Below, piece by piece: positions 9,566 through 19,004 of a stretch of DNA of 48,868 nucleotides. The stretch is from Rhodospirillales bacterium. Lineage in GTDB: Bacteria; Pseudomonadota; Alphaproteobacteria; Acetobacterales; Acetobacteraceae. Every line of letters starts with the position of its first letter. Within the stretch, counting starts at the first letter, position 1. The stretch spans positions 1-48,868 of the forward strand of contig JAGWSV010000062.1 of assembly GCA_028869315.1 (NCBI GenBank), given 5' to 3'. The notes below the pieces were generated by a model, which searched no databases, was not told the DNA's origin, and worked only from the letters and a program-made list of their open reading frames with translations. Position numbers and translations under genes: made by a program.

Positions 9566-10504
9566 ATGCCTGCCGACCTGCTCTGCTTCGGCGAGCCGAT
9601 GCTGGAGTTCAACCAGCTTCCCCCCGATCCCGACGGCCGCACCCGCTATCTGGAGGGGCATGGCGGCGACACGTCCAATGCCGCCGTCGCCGCCGCCCGC
9701 CAGGGGGCCCGGGTCGGGATGATCACTGCCCTGGGCCAGGACCCGGCCGGGGAGAGCTTCATGGCGCTGTGGGCGCGGGAGGGAATCGACACGACGACCA
9801 TCCGCCGCGATCCGGACCACCAGACCGGGGTCTATTTCGTCTTCCACGGCCCACAGGGGCACGAATTCCTGCACTACCGAGCCAATTCCGCCGCCGCCAA
9901 CTACGGCCCCGCGCACCTGCCGGAGGAGGCGATCGCATCGGCTCGGATCTTCTTCGCGTCCGGGATCAGCCTCGGCATTTCCACCCCGGCCGCCGATGCG
10001 ATGTTCGCCGCCATCGACGTCGCCCGCCGGCACGACACGAAGATCGCGTTCGACACCAACTACCGGCCGCGGCTCTGGCCGCCGGCGCGCGCCCGGGCGG
10101 TGATGGAGGCGGTGATCGCGGCGGCCGACATCGTGTTCCCGGGCGAGGACGATGCGCGGGTCATGCTGGGCCCGATCGCGCCGGAGGCGATGCTGGACCA
10201 CTACCTCCGCCTCGGCCCCAAAGTGGTCGTGCTGAAGCTTGGATCGGGCGGCGCCTGGCTGGCGACGCCGGAGCGGCGGGTCCGCATCCCGGCGCACCGG
10301 GTCGCCGCGGTCGATGCGACCGGCGCCGGCGATACCTTCTGCGGCGCCTTCCTTGCCCGCGCCCTGGCCGGCGACGCGCCGGACGCGGCGGCCCGCTACG
10401 CCAACGCCGCGGCGGCGCTCAAATGCACGGGCTACGGGGCGGTGGCGCCGATTCCCTGGCCGGAGGCGGTGCGCGCGCTGCTCGCCGGGTCCGGGAACGG
10501 CTGA
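9566..10504 (+). CDS. PfkB-family sugar kinase (2-dehydro-3-deoxygluconokinase-like)
   Basis: GGDTSNAAVAAARQGARVGMITALGQDPAGESF; DTNYRPRLW; DATGAGDTFCGAFLA signature. Confidence 0.88.
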   Translation: MPADLLCFGEPMLEFNQLPPDPDGRTRYLEGHGGDTSNAAVAAARQGARVGMITALGQDPAGESFMALWAREGIDTTTIRRDPDHQTGVYFVFHGPQGHEFLHYRANSAAANYGPAHLPEEAIASARIFFASGISLGISTPAADAMFAAIDVARRHDTKIAFDTNYRPRLWPPARARAVMEAVIAAADIVFPGEDDARVMLGPIAPEAMLDHYLRLGPKVVVLKLGSGGAWLATPERRVRIPAHRVAAVDATGAGDTFCGAFLARALAGDAPDAAARYANAAAALKCTGYGAVAPIPWPEAVRALLAGSGNG

Positions 10505-10636
10505 TACGGGCAACTGCCCGATTTCGTTTCCATATAGTCTCGTGTGCGCCTATTACTTCCGTTGCCGATCCCGGGCCAGGCGCCCGGAACGAGCAAACGG
10601 CACGGGAGGCACCCGTGGCGGCGGGGATGCACGCGC

Positions 10637-10665
10637 GGGCGCCGCCGCCCCATCGGGCGGCGCCC
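10637..10665. terminator. GC-rich hairpin between convergent genes, putative bidirectional terminator
   Basis: GGGCGCCGCC-(9 nt)-GGCGGCGCCC between the + kinase (ends 10504) and the - Rieske gene (ends 10677). Confidence 0.45.
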
Positions 10666-10676
10666 CGCACCCGGCG

Positions 10677-10997
10677 TCAGCCCGGCAGCTTCAGCATCAG
10701 GTCGGCGCCTTGCAGCTTCACCTCGAACACCGCGATGTCCTTCTCGGCCGGCGCGCACAACGCCTTGCCGGTGCAGACATCGAAGCGTGCGGCATGCAGC
10801 GGGCACTCGATCTCGCCGTTCTCCAGCCAGCCGTCGGACAATTGGGCGTATTCGTGCGAACAGATGTTGTCGGTGGCGCGATAATCGCCGCCCGGCAGGT
10901 GATAGAGCGCGATCTCCCGCTCCCCCACCCGCACGGCCATCACATTGCCTTCGGCGATGTCGGCCGCTGCCGCGACCCGCACCCAGGTTTCCGCCAT
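10677..10997 (-). CDS. Rieske [2Fe-2S] ferredoxin, non-heme dioxygenase type
   Basis: CSHEYAQL and CPLHAARFDVCTGKAL Rieske motifs; ~106 aa from the ATG at 10997. Confidence 0.88.
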   Translation of the reverse strand: MAETWVRVAAAADIAEGNVMAVRVGEREIALYHLPGGDYRATDNICSHEYAQLSDGWLENGEIECPLHAARFDVCTGKALCAPAEKDIAVFEVKLQGADLMLKLPG

Positions 10998-11100
10998 TCC
11001 GCCTCTCCGTTCGGACGTTGCTCGAAGACGTTGATATTGGGTGTTCGCCGCGAGCGCCAGAGGAGCGGCCGCCGGCGCCGCGGGACACACCCCGGCCGGT

Positions 11101-11907
11101 TCAGCTCCCGACTTTCAAGGTCGAGACGAGCCCGCGCAGGCAGGCGAGGATCGAGAGTGGGGTCAGCCGGCCGGTGCGGGGGTTGTCCACGCTCGGCACG
11201 TTCTCGATCCGCATGGTGAACCGGGCCGCCTCCGCTTCGACCCTGATGGTATGGATGTTGCGGTCAACCTCGGGATCGGCCCAGATCTCCACCCGCGTGC
11301 GCACCGGGCCGATACCGGCCAGCGCCAGGGCGGCGGCGACGCTGACGTTGGCGGGGAACCCGGCGGCGGCGGCCAGCGCGGTGCCGGCGAACACGCGCAG
11401 CGGCTCGGTCAGATCGGTCAGGTCGATGCCGCGGCGGCGCAGATAGGGCGCCCCGGCCAAGCCCGAGGGCGGCTTGCGCGTTTCCAGCGTCACGCTCTCC
11501 ACCGGCCCCTCCGCCGCGGCGCGCACCGCGTCCAGCCCGAGAAGCGCGCCGGTCGGCACCACGATGCGCGCGCCGGTCTCGATCGCCCGCTGGGCCAGGT
11601 GCATGCGGGTCAGCAGCGCGCCCGCCGAGGCCGGGACCAGGATCTTCCCCGCGGCGATCGCGGGGGCGGCGATCTGGTCGAACACTTTGGCCGGCGCGGC
11701 CTCGACCACGATATCGGCTTCCGCGAGGCGGCCGGGCGGGACCACCTCGGGCTGGATCTCGAACTCCGCGACCCGCTCGGCGGCGCGCGCGGCATCGGCG
11801 GCGGCAACCGCGACCAGCCGCAACCCGCCTACCGCGCCGGCGTCCAGCGCACGCGCGAGCGGCAGCCCGATCGCCCCGAGACCGCCGATCGCCACGGTCA
11901 TGGTCAT
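11101..11907 (-). CDS. Aspartate dehydrogenase (NadX-like)
   Basis: MTMTVAIGGLGAIGLPLARALD Rossmann N-terminus; ILVPASAGALLT; TRKPPSGLAGAPYL; NVSVAAALALAGIGP. GGAGG RBS before 11907; 12303 is an over-extension. Confidence 0.85.
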   Translation of the reverse strand: MTMTVAIGGLGAIGLPLARALDAGAVGGLRLVAVAAADAARAAERVAEFEIQPEVVPPGRLAEADIVVEAAPAKVFDQIAAPAIAAGKILVPASAGALLTRMHLAQRAIETGARIVVPTGALLGLDAVRAAAEGPVESVTLETRKPPSGLAGAPYLRRRGIDLTDLTEPLRVFAGTALAAAAGFPANVSVAAALALAGIGPVRTRVEIWADPEVDRNIHTIRVEAEAARFTMRIENVPSVDNPRTGRLTPLSILACLRGLVSTLKVGS

Positions 11908-11996
11908 GCCGCCCCTCCTTCGTCCCCCAGCCTCGTGGTCCGTTGCGATATCCTGTCGCATCAAAGCGGCGCATGCGGCAACCCATGTGTCAATGC

Positions 11997-12902
11997 TCAA
12001 GGCGCCGCGAGAACCGCCAGCCCGGCAAGGGCGCCGGCCGCGTGGTCGATGAACCGCCGGACCCGGGCCGGCTGGTCGGGGCCCCCGGACCAGACCAGCC
12101 GCACCGGCAGCGGCGGCGGCTCGCAGTCGCGCAGGACACGCACGAGACCGCCCTGCGCGAGGTCCTCCACGACCTGATAGGACAGCGCGGCCGCAATCCC
12201 CTGGCCCTGGCGGGCGGCGTCCAAGGCCGCTTCCACTTGGTTGACGACGAGGCGCGGCGCCAGCCGGACGGCGCGTTCCCGCCGGCCTGGCCACAGCCGC
12301 CACACGACCGGCCCGGGGCGGGCGGCGGTGAAAACGATCCGATGCCCGGCCAGCGCCTCCGGCCCGGCCGGCCTGCCATGCGCCGCGAGATAGGCGGGGC
12401 TGGCCACCAGCACCCGGCGCACCTGGCCGAGATGGCGGGTCATCAAACCCGAGTCCGGCAGCTTCCCGATGCGCAGCGCGACGTCCAGCCCGTCCTCGAT
12501 CAGGTCGAGGTTGCGGTCCGACAGGACCAGTTCCGCCCGCAGGCCGGGATGCGCGTCGAGGAAACGCGCCAGCAGCGGGACGACGTGCTTCCGTCCGAAC
12601 ACCGTGGGCGCGGTCAGACGCAGCACCCCGCCGACCGTCTCGCCCTCGGCGTGTCCGGCCCGCAGCATCGCGTTGAACCCGTCCAGGACCTGCCGCGCCT
12701 CCGCGGCAAGGCGCCGCCCGGCCTCGGTCGGCGCGAGCGCGCGGGTGGTGCGCTGCACCAGGGTCGTGCCGACCCGCCCCTCCAGCGCCGCCAAGGCCCG
12801 GCTGACGGCCGGCGGCGACCGCCGCAACCGCTGCGCGGCGCCTCGCAGGCTACCGGCGTCCAGCACCGCGAGCAGGACGGCAAGCTCGTCGAGCCGATCC
12901 AT
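11997..12902 (-). CDS. LysR-family transcriptional regulator
   Basis: N-terminal HTH (LAVLLAVLDAGSLRGAAQRLRRSPPAVSRALAALEGRVGTTLVQRTTRALAPTEAG) and LysR substrate-binding domain. Confidence 0.93.
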   Translation of the reverse strand: MDRLDELAVLLAVLDAGSLRGAAQRLRRSPPAVSRALAALEGRVGTTLVQRTTRALAPTEAGRRLAAEARQVLDGFNAMLRAGHAEGETVGGVLRLTAPTVFGRKHVVPLLARFLDAHPGLRAELVLSDRNLDLIEDGLDVALRIGKLPDSGLMTRHLGQVRRVLVASPAYLAAHGRPAGPEALAGHRIVFTAARPGPVVWRLWPGRRERAVRLAPRLVVNQVEAALDAARQGQGIAAALSYQVVEDLAQGGLVRVLRDCEPPPLPVRLVWSGGPDQPARVRRFIDHAAGALAGLAVLAAP

Positions 12903-12909
12903 CGGACTG

Positions 12910-12924
12910 TTCCGAATCCTGGAA
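12910..12924. promoter_or_regulatory. Candidate LysR-type box (TTCC-N7-GGAA, fits T-N11-A)
   Basis: ttccgaatcctggaa, 7 bp upstream of the LysR start, in the divergent intergenic region. Confidence 0.35.
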
Positions 12925-13000
12925 TTGTTGCTTGCCGACTGTCGCTATTCCCGACCATTCGCGCAAGAACCACATCGGCGGCGCAGCAAGGGAGAGACCG

Positions 13001-14032
13001 ATGCCGCGTGTAGCGAACGACACCCCGGCCCATCCTCCGTCCGGCACTCCATCGAGCCCGTTCCACCAGGGCGAGCAGGCGATGCAGGCGCTTGCCGGCG
13101 TGCGCGAGCGCATGGACCAGCGCGCCGGGCGGGCCATCCGTGATTTCATGCCGGAGCAGCACCGGGCGTTCTTCGCCGGACTGCCGATGCTGCCGCTCGC
13201 GGCCGGCAGCGAGGACGGTTGGCCGGTGGCGACCATCCTGACCGGCGCCCCCGGGTTCGCCGCCAGCCCCGACCCGCGCACCCTGCGGATCGCCGTGCCC
13301 CCGGACCTGGCCGCACCGCCCGGCACCCGCCTCGTACCGGGCGCATCGGTCGGCCTGCTCGGCATTGCGTTCGAGACCCGCCGCCGCAACCGGCTGAACG
13401 GCCGCGTGAACCGCATCGACGCCGCCGGGTTCGACGTGGCGGTGGTGCAGAGCTTCGGCAACTGCGCCCAATACATCCAGGCCCGCCATATGGAGGCCCA
13501 GGGGACAGACGCAGCCCCGCCGCCCGGCGCCGCCGGACCGACCGAGGAACTGGCTGGGCTGGACACGGCGGCGCGGCGGCTGATCGCCGGCGCCGATACG
13601 CTCTTCGTCGCCTCGTCGGACCGGCCAAGCCCCGACGCGGCGCTCGATCTCTCGCATCGCGGCGGACGGCCCGGCTTCCTGCGGCTGGAAGGCGACGTGC
13701 TCAGCGTGCCGGACTTCGCCGGCAACCGGTACTTCAACACGCTCGGCAATTTCCGCTGCAACCCGCGCGCGGCGGTGTTGCTGCCGGATTTCGCAACCGG
13801 CGCGCTGCTGCATCTCGCCGGCCCGGTCGAGCTGGTCCATGCGGGCGCCGACCTCGCCGCGATCCGCGGCGCCGAGCGCCTCTGGCGAGTTCGGATCTCC
13901 CGTGCCTGGCGCCGCCCGAACGGATTGCCGCGCGCCTGGTCGCCACCCGAGCCGGCGCCGAGCACCAGCGCCACAGGGATCTGGATCGAGACGCCGGCAT
14001 CGCTGGACGCACACGGCGACCGGACCGCGTGA
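13001..14032 (+). CDS. Pyridoxamine 5'-phosphate oxidase-like flavin-binding protein
   Basis: QRAGRAIRDFMPEQHRAFFAGLPMLPLAAGSEDGWPVATILTG; GIAFETRRRNRLNGRV; ADTLFVASS; DFAGNRYFNTLGNFRCNPRAAVLLPDF. Confidence 0.8.
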   Translation: MPRVANDTPAHPPSGTPSSPFHQGEQAMQALAGVRERMDQRAGRAIRDFMPEQHRAFFAGLPMLPLAAGSEDGWPVATILTGAPGFAASPDPRTLRIAVPPDLAAPPGTRLVPGASVGLLGIAFETRRRNRLNGRVNRIDAAGFDVAVVQSFGNCAQYIQARHMEAQGTDAAPPPGAAGPTEELAGLDTAARRLIAGADTLFVASSDRPSPDAALDLSHRGGRPGFLRLEGDVLSVPDFAGNRYFNTLGNFRCNPRAAVLLPDFATGALLHLAGPVELVHAGADLAAIRGAERLWRVRISRAWRRPNGLPRAWSPPEPAPSTSATGIWIETPASLDAHGDRTA

Positions 14033-14085
14033 CCCGAGCCCACGATCATGGACGGGCAGACGGAATGGCCCGGCTCCCGCTCAGG

Positions 14086-14703
14086 TCAGCTCCGCTCCGC
14101 TGCGCTTCGCACCGCGCGGGCGGCGGCGAGGTCCGCTGGCGTGTTGACGTTCAGGAACGCCTCCGCCGGCGCCGCCGGAAACGCCACCTCGCGCATTCCT
14201 AGCGCCGCTGCGAACGCGCCGACCTTGCGCGCGCCCGACTCCAGACGGACGCGCAGGGCGGCCCGCGCCGCCACTGGCCACAGGGCCACCAGGTACTGCG
14301 CCGTCCCGTCCCCGGCGCGCGCGCAGGCCGGCGGCGAAGCGAGGCCGCGCACCAGCCCGGCCGGGAGGAGCGGCGTGTCGCCGGGCACGGTCAGCAGCGT
14401 CGACACCCCCTGCCCGGCTGCCCAGTCCAACCCGGCGAGCAGCCCGGCCAAGGGTCCGGCGCCAGCGAACCTGCCGTCCTCCAGGACCGGCAGGCCGAAC
14501 GCGGCGAAACGCGCCGGGTCGCCGTTGGCACTGAGGGCGACCGCGCCGACCGGCTCGGCGCGCAGCCCTGCGATGACCCGCGCCAGCATGGTCTCGCCGC
14601 CGACATCGAGCAGCGGCTTGTCGCCGCCGCCCAGGCGCCGGGCCGCTCCGCCGGCCAGGATCAGGGCGGCCGGCCGGCCGGCCTCGGATGTCGGCCCCGT
14701 CAC
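14086..14703 (-). CDS. mobA: Molybdenum cofactor guanylyltransferase
   Basis: ALILAGGAARRLGGGDKPLLDVGGETMLARVI; GPLAGLLAGLDWA; LLTVPGDTPLLP. Confidence 0.92.
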   Translation of the reverse strand: MTGPTSEAGRPAALILAGGAARRLGGGDKPLLDVGGETMLARVIAGLRAEPVGAVALSANGDPARFAAFGLPVLEDGRFAGAGPLAGLLAGLDWAAGQGVSTLLTVPGDTPLLPAGLVRGLASPPACARAGDGTAQYLVALWPVAARAALRVRLESGARKVGAFAAALGMREVAFPAAPAEAFLNVNTPADLAAARAVRSAAERS

Positions 14704-14728
14704 CCCCGCGCGCCCTGGCCCGCCCCGG

Positions 14729-16768
14729 TCATCCCGGCCCGACCGCGATGTCGAGCCAGCCGAGCGGCGCCAGCCGCGCGCGGTCCCCGGGGCGCAGCAG
14801 CACCGTGGTGGTGTCGGATTCCACCAGCGCTGGACCGGCGAGGTCCTGGCCCGGCGCCAGCGCGGCGAAATCGAACACCGGCGCCTCCCGCCATCCGTCC
14901 AGGTAGATGCGCCGCCATCCGGCGGCTTCTGCCGCCAGACGCGGCGGCACGGGCTTCGCCGGCGGTGCGGGCAGCCGGCCGATCACCGAGACGCGCGCGT
15001 TGACCACCACCACCTCCTCGTCCGGCATCGCATAGGTGTAGAGCGTCCGGTGACGCTCATGGAACAGTCCGGCGAGCCGGGCGGCGAGGCCGGGCGCGTC
15101 CCAGTCGATGGCGTCCAGACTCACCGGGATCTCGAACACCTGTTCGCCGTAGCGCATGTCCGCGCTCCGTCGGATGACCGCCCCGGCGCCGGCCGGGCCG
15201 AGGCGGCTCCGCCCCTCGGCTTCCATCGCCGCGAAGGCGGCGCGCAGCGCGGCCGGGTCGATGCCGGCGGTCTGCTCCAGGCTCTGCGCCAGTTCGATGC
15301 GCAGGTCGGTGTTCAGCATGCCCCAGGCAGACAGCACGGCGGCGGCGCGCGGCACCACCACCCGCGAGATGCCGAGCGCCGCCGCCACCGCCGTCACGTG
15401 CAGCCCGGCGGCGCCACCGAAGGCGAGCAGCGCGAAGCGGCGCGGATCGACCCCGCGGCGCACGGTGGCGATCCGCACCCCGTCGGCCATGCGGGTGTCG
15501 ACCATGCGCTGCACGCCCGCCGCCGCGGCCTCCGTGCTCAGCCCAAGCGCCACGGCCAGCCGCCCGATCGCCGCCGCGGCGGCACCGCGGTCGAGCGTGC
15601 GGCGCCCGCCGAGGAACCGCTCCGGATCGAGATACCCGAGCACGAGATTGGCGTCGGTCACCGTCGCCGCAAGGCCGCCCAGGCCGTAGCAGGCCGGCCC
15701 CGGTTCCGCCCCGGCGCTCGCCGGGCCGACCGCGAGCAGGCCGGAACGGTCGCGATCGGCGATCGACCCGCCGCCGGCGCCCAGGGTCACGATATCGAGC
15801 GAGGGAAGCGCGATGCGGGCCTGGCCGACGGCGCGGCCCTCGGCGAGACCAGGCGCGCCGTCGCGCACCAGGGCAATGTCGGTGCTGGTGCCGCCCATGT
15901 CGAACGCGATCAGGTCGTGGCCGAGCCCCGCCTCCGACAGCGCCACCGCCGCCGCGACCCCTCCGGCGGGGCCGGACAGCGCCGTACCGGCCGCCAGCCG
16001 CACCGCCTCCGCCACCGTCGCCACCCCGCCATGCGAGAGGATGACGAACAAGGTGCCGCCATAGCCCGCTTCGGCCAGGCGGGCTTCGAGGCGGTGCAGA
16101 TAGGCGGAAATCACCGGCCCGACCGCGGCGTTGGCGACCGCGGTGGAGAAACGCTCGTATTCCTTTATCTGCCCGAGCACTTCGGCCGACGCGCAGACAT
16201 AGGCGCCCGGCAGGCGGGCGCGTACCGCCGCGGCCACCGCCCGCTCATGCGCCGGGTTGCGCCAGGAATGCAGGAAGCAGACCGCCACCGCCGCCACCTG
16301 CTCTGCTTCCAGGGTGGCGAGGGCGGCGTCCAGCGAGGCCGGGTCGAGCGGGATCGCCACCGTGCCGTCCGGGCGCAGGCGTTCGCGCACCGGCAGACGG
16401 AGCGCGCGCGGCACCAGCGGATCGGGCGGCGGCAGGCGCAGGTTGTAGCGCTCGGGCTTCAACCCCTCGCGCATTTCGATCACGTCGCGATGGCCCGCGG
16501 TGGTCAGCATCGCCACCCGCGCCGCCTTGCCCTCCAGCAGCGCGTTGGTCGCCGCCGTCGTGCCATGAACGATGCGGTCGGCGGCGGCGAGCAGCGCCGC
16601 GGTGCTGAACCCGAGCGCCTGCGCGGCGAGGGCGATGCCGGCCAGCACGCCGTCGGACTGATCGGCCGGCGTGGTCGCCGCCTTGGCGATGGTGGTGGTT
16701 CCATCCGGGCCGGTCACCACCACGTCGGTGAAGGTGCCGCCTACGTCGATGCCGATGGTGGTGCTCAT
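14729..16768 (-). CDS. Hydantoinase/oxoprolinase family protein (HyuA-like)
   Basis: MSTTIGIDVGGTFTDVVV; RIVHGTTAATNALLEGK; LIAFDMGGTSTDIALV; GGAAGLHVTAVA. In-frame start at 16768; the extension to 17509 is unlikely to be coding. Confidence 0.92.
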   Translation of the reverse strand: MSTTIGIDVGGTFTDVVVTGPDGTTTIAKAATTPADQSDGVLAGIALAAQALGFSTAALLAAADRIVHGTTAATNALLEGKAARVAMLTTAGHRDVIEMREGLKPERYNLRLPPPDPLVPRALRLPVRERLRPDGTVAIPLDPASLDAALATLEAEQVAAVAVCFLHSWRNPAHERAVAAAVRARLPGAYVCASAEVLGQIKEYERFSTAVANAAVGPVISAYLHRLEARLAEAGYGGTLFVILSHGGVATVAEAVRLAAGTALSGPAGGVAAAVALSEAGLGHDLIAFDMGGTSTDIALVRDGAPGLAEGRAVGQARIALPSLDIVTLGAGGGSIADRDRSGLLAVGPASAGAEPGPACYGLGGLAATVTDANLVLGYLDPERFLGGRRTLDRGAAAAAIGRLAVALGLSTEAAAAGVQRMVDTRMADGVRIATVRRGVDPRRFALLAFGGAAGLHVTAVAAALGISRVVVPRAAAVLSAWGMLNTDLRIELAQSLEQTAGIDPAALRAAFAAMEAEGRSRLGPAGAGAVIRRSADMRYGEQVFEIPVSLDAIDWDAPGLAARLAGLFHERHRTLYTYAMPDEEVVVVNARVSVIGRLPAPPAKPVPPRLAAEAAGWRRIYLDGWREAPVFDFAALAPGQDLAGPALVESDTTTVLLRPGDRARLAPLGWLDIAVGPG

Positions 16769-17545
16769 GTCCCTGCCAGAAGCGCCGCGGGGCGGGGGCC
16801 GCGGTCGTGTGCGATCATGCCGAAGCAGGCGCCGCCGGGCGCAAGGCTGCCGCATCAGCGCGACCAGGCCAAGATGCCGAAGGGCTCGACAGCTCCGCCC
16901 GCCTCCGATCCGGCGGACCCGGACACCGGCCGGCCCGGCGCACCCGCATCGATTCCCTCCAGGGCCGGACGCAAGCGGCGCAAGGGGGGGCGACCTCCAC
17001 CGGCGCGCGCGGCTCATCCGGTCGGGGCTGTGCCGGGTTCGCATCGGAGCCGGAGCGCGCCGACCCCGGGACGGACTCACCGAGGGTCCGGGTCGCGCCC
17101 TGCAATCACCGCGCCAGGGCGGGTTCGTGAGCGCAAGCGAACGTATCCCGCCCGAGCGCCCTGCGTCTGGAATGCTCTCGCGGTTCAGTGACGAGCAGGG
17201 CGCCGACGCGCCGCCGTACCGTTTTTTTATAGCAATTTTCGCGATAGGCACCGCCGCGCTGATGCCGGACGTCCGGTTGCATCTCAGCTGGAAGGCCGGC
17301 GCCGGTCTTCCGACCGCAGAGACGACCGGACGTCCAACGAACTTGCCGAACGACCGCCGCTTGGGACAAACTGCCTGGACGTCGCCCGACCGCGACGAGA
17401 AACAGCCTGGGACCGACCGCGCGATGAACCAGCGGCCCCTTCCGTCACCCCGCCTGACCCTCACCGGACGGGAGGAGCGTTTGGTCGCCCCCTGCGCCCG
17501 GCGGGACAAACCCGCACGGCCGACCGCTGCCGCCGGGGGCGCTCC

Positions 17546-18139
17546 GTGCTAGCCGCGCCGCTCGCGGGGTTCTTCGGAAAGCTCCCGGCGCGCGGCGATT
17601 TCGTATGCCTGCGCCTGCCGCGTGCGTTCACCGCGCCCTGGGATTCCTGGGTCGCCAGCATGCTGGCCGGCAGCCGGGACGCACTGGGACCCGGATGGCT
17701 CGACGCCTGGCTGGAGGCGCCGGTCTGGCGATTCGCGCTCCCGGCCGGACTGTGCGGCCCGCTTGCGGCGCTCGGCCTGATGCTGCCGAGCGTGGACCGC
17801 GCCGGCCGCTATTTCCCGCTGACCTTCGCCGCGCTGTTCGCCGACACCGCTGCCGACGGCGGCAACGACGGCGACCCGGCCTGGCTTGGCCGGTGCGAGG
17901 CGGCCGGACGCGCCGCGCTCGATGAAGACGCCGATCCGGAACGGGTCCTTGCCATGATGGGACCGCCGCCGCGTCTTGCCCCGCCACCGGCTGCCGGCTC
18001 CTGCTGGTGGACCGACGGCGGGCCGTTTGTGCCAGCCGGGCGCACGCACTGTCCGGGGATGCCGGACATGGCGGCGTTCCTCGCCATGCTCGCCGGAGCC
18101 GGGCGCGCCGGCGCCAGCGCGGGGGGCGCGCCATCATGA
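17546..18139 (+). CDS. tagF: T6SS-associated protein TagF
   Basis: GFFGKLPARGDFVCLRLPRAFTAPWDSWVASML; LMLPSVDRAGRYFPLTFAALF; SCWWTDGGPFVPAG. GTG start; ATGA overlap with the next gene. Confidence 0.9.
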   Translation: MLAAPLAGFFGKLPARGDFVCLRLPRAFTAPWDSWVASMLAGSRDALGPGWLDAWLEAPVWRFALPAGLCGPLAALGLMLPSVDRAGRYFPLTFAALFADTAADGGNDGDPAWLGRCEAAGRAALDEDADPERVLAMMGPPPRLAPPPAAGSCWWTDGGPFVPAGRTHCPGMPDMAAFLAMLAGAGRAGASAGGAPS

Positions 18140-18864
18140 CCGTTGGCAACCGTATTTCCTGCTGGGCAACGACCCATGTCGGCGCCCGGCGGAGCCACAA
18201 CGAGGACGCGCTGGTCAATCGGCCGGACCTGGGCCTCTGGGCCGTGGCCGACGGCGCCGGCGGGCATGCGGCGGGCGAGGTCGCCTCCGGCATGATCGTC
18301 GCGACCCTGGAAGCGATCCCGCCTGGGATCGGCGGCGCCGAGCTGCTGAGCCAGGTGCGCGCGCGGATCGCAGCGACGCATACCGAACTCCGCAAGGAGG
18401 CGGAACGGCGCGGGCCCGACGTCACCATCGCCTCCACCGTCGTCGTGCTGGTCGTGCGGGAGGATCATTTCGCCTGCCTGTGGGCCGGCGACTCGCGGGC
18501 CTACCTGCTGCGCGACGGCGACTTCATGCAGATCTCGCATGACCACAGCCTGGTGCAGGAACTGGTGGACAGCGGCGCGATCGACGCAGCGCAGGCCGAA
18601 CGGCACCCGCACGCCAATATCATCACCCGCGCGGTCGGAGCGGCGATGGACGAACTCGCGCTCGAAAAAGTTTCCGACCGGTTGCGGCCGGGCGACCGGT
18701 TCCTGCTGTGCAGCGACGGGCTGAACAAGACCTTGAGCGACGCCGATCTGGCGGCCCTCCTCACGCGCGCCGGCGACGAGGCGCCCACCGACACGCTGGT
18801 GTCGGCCGCGCTCGCCCGCCAGGTGAACGACAACGTCACCGCGGTGGTCATTGCCTATTCGTGA
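18136..18864 (+). CDS. PP2C-family serine/threonine phosphatase (T6SS PppA-like)
   Basis: THVGARRSHNEDALVN; LWAVADGAGGHAAGEVAS; CLWAGDSRAYLLRDGDF; FLLCSDGLNKTL; NDNVTAVVI. Confidence 0.92.
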   Translation: MTVGNRISCWATTHVGARRSHNEDALVNRPDLGLWAVADGAGGHAAGEVASGMIVATLEAIPPGIGGAELLSQVRARIAATHTELRKEAERRGPDVTIASTVVVLVVREDHFACLWAGDSRAYLLRDGDFMQISHDHSLVQELVDSGAIDAAQAERHPHANIITRAVGAAMDELALEKVSDRLRPGDRFLLCSDGLNKTLSDADLAALLTRAGDEAPTDTLVSAALARQVNDNVTAVVIAYS

Positions 18865-19004
18865 GGCCGACCGCGGCCGCCGCATCGGTCGGCCACCGGC
18901 CGTGCTATAAGGAATTTGCCGACGCCGCGGTTGCGCGACCACGCGCCAGGTGACCAGCCGCCGCTTGAGCGGCGCCGGCCTGCCGGTGATCGAGGGAGAC
19001 TTTC

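Noticed and set aside
7292-10513. 1073-aa minus-strand ORF spanning qNorB and the kinase
   Set aside because: Out-of-frame shadow of qNorB and antisense to the PfkB kinase; Arg/Ala/Gly-rich with no domain.
14048-17191. 1047-aa plus-strand ORF
   Set aside because: Antisense to mobA and the hyuA-like gene; no recognisable domain.
16769-17509. 247-aa N-terminal extension of the hyuA-like ORF
   Set aside because: Arg/Ser/Gly-rich, lacks motifs, and the canonical MSTTIGIDVGGTFTD start is at 16768.
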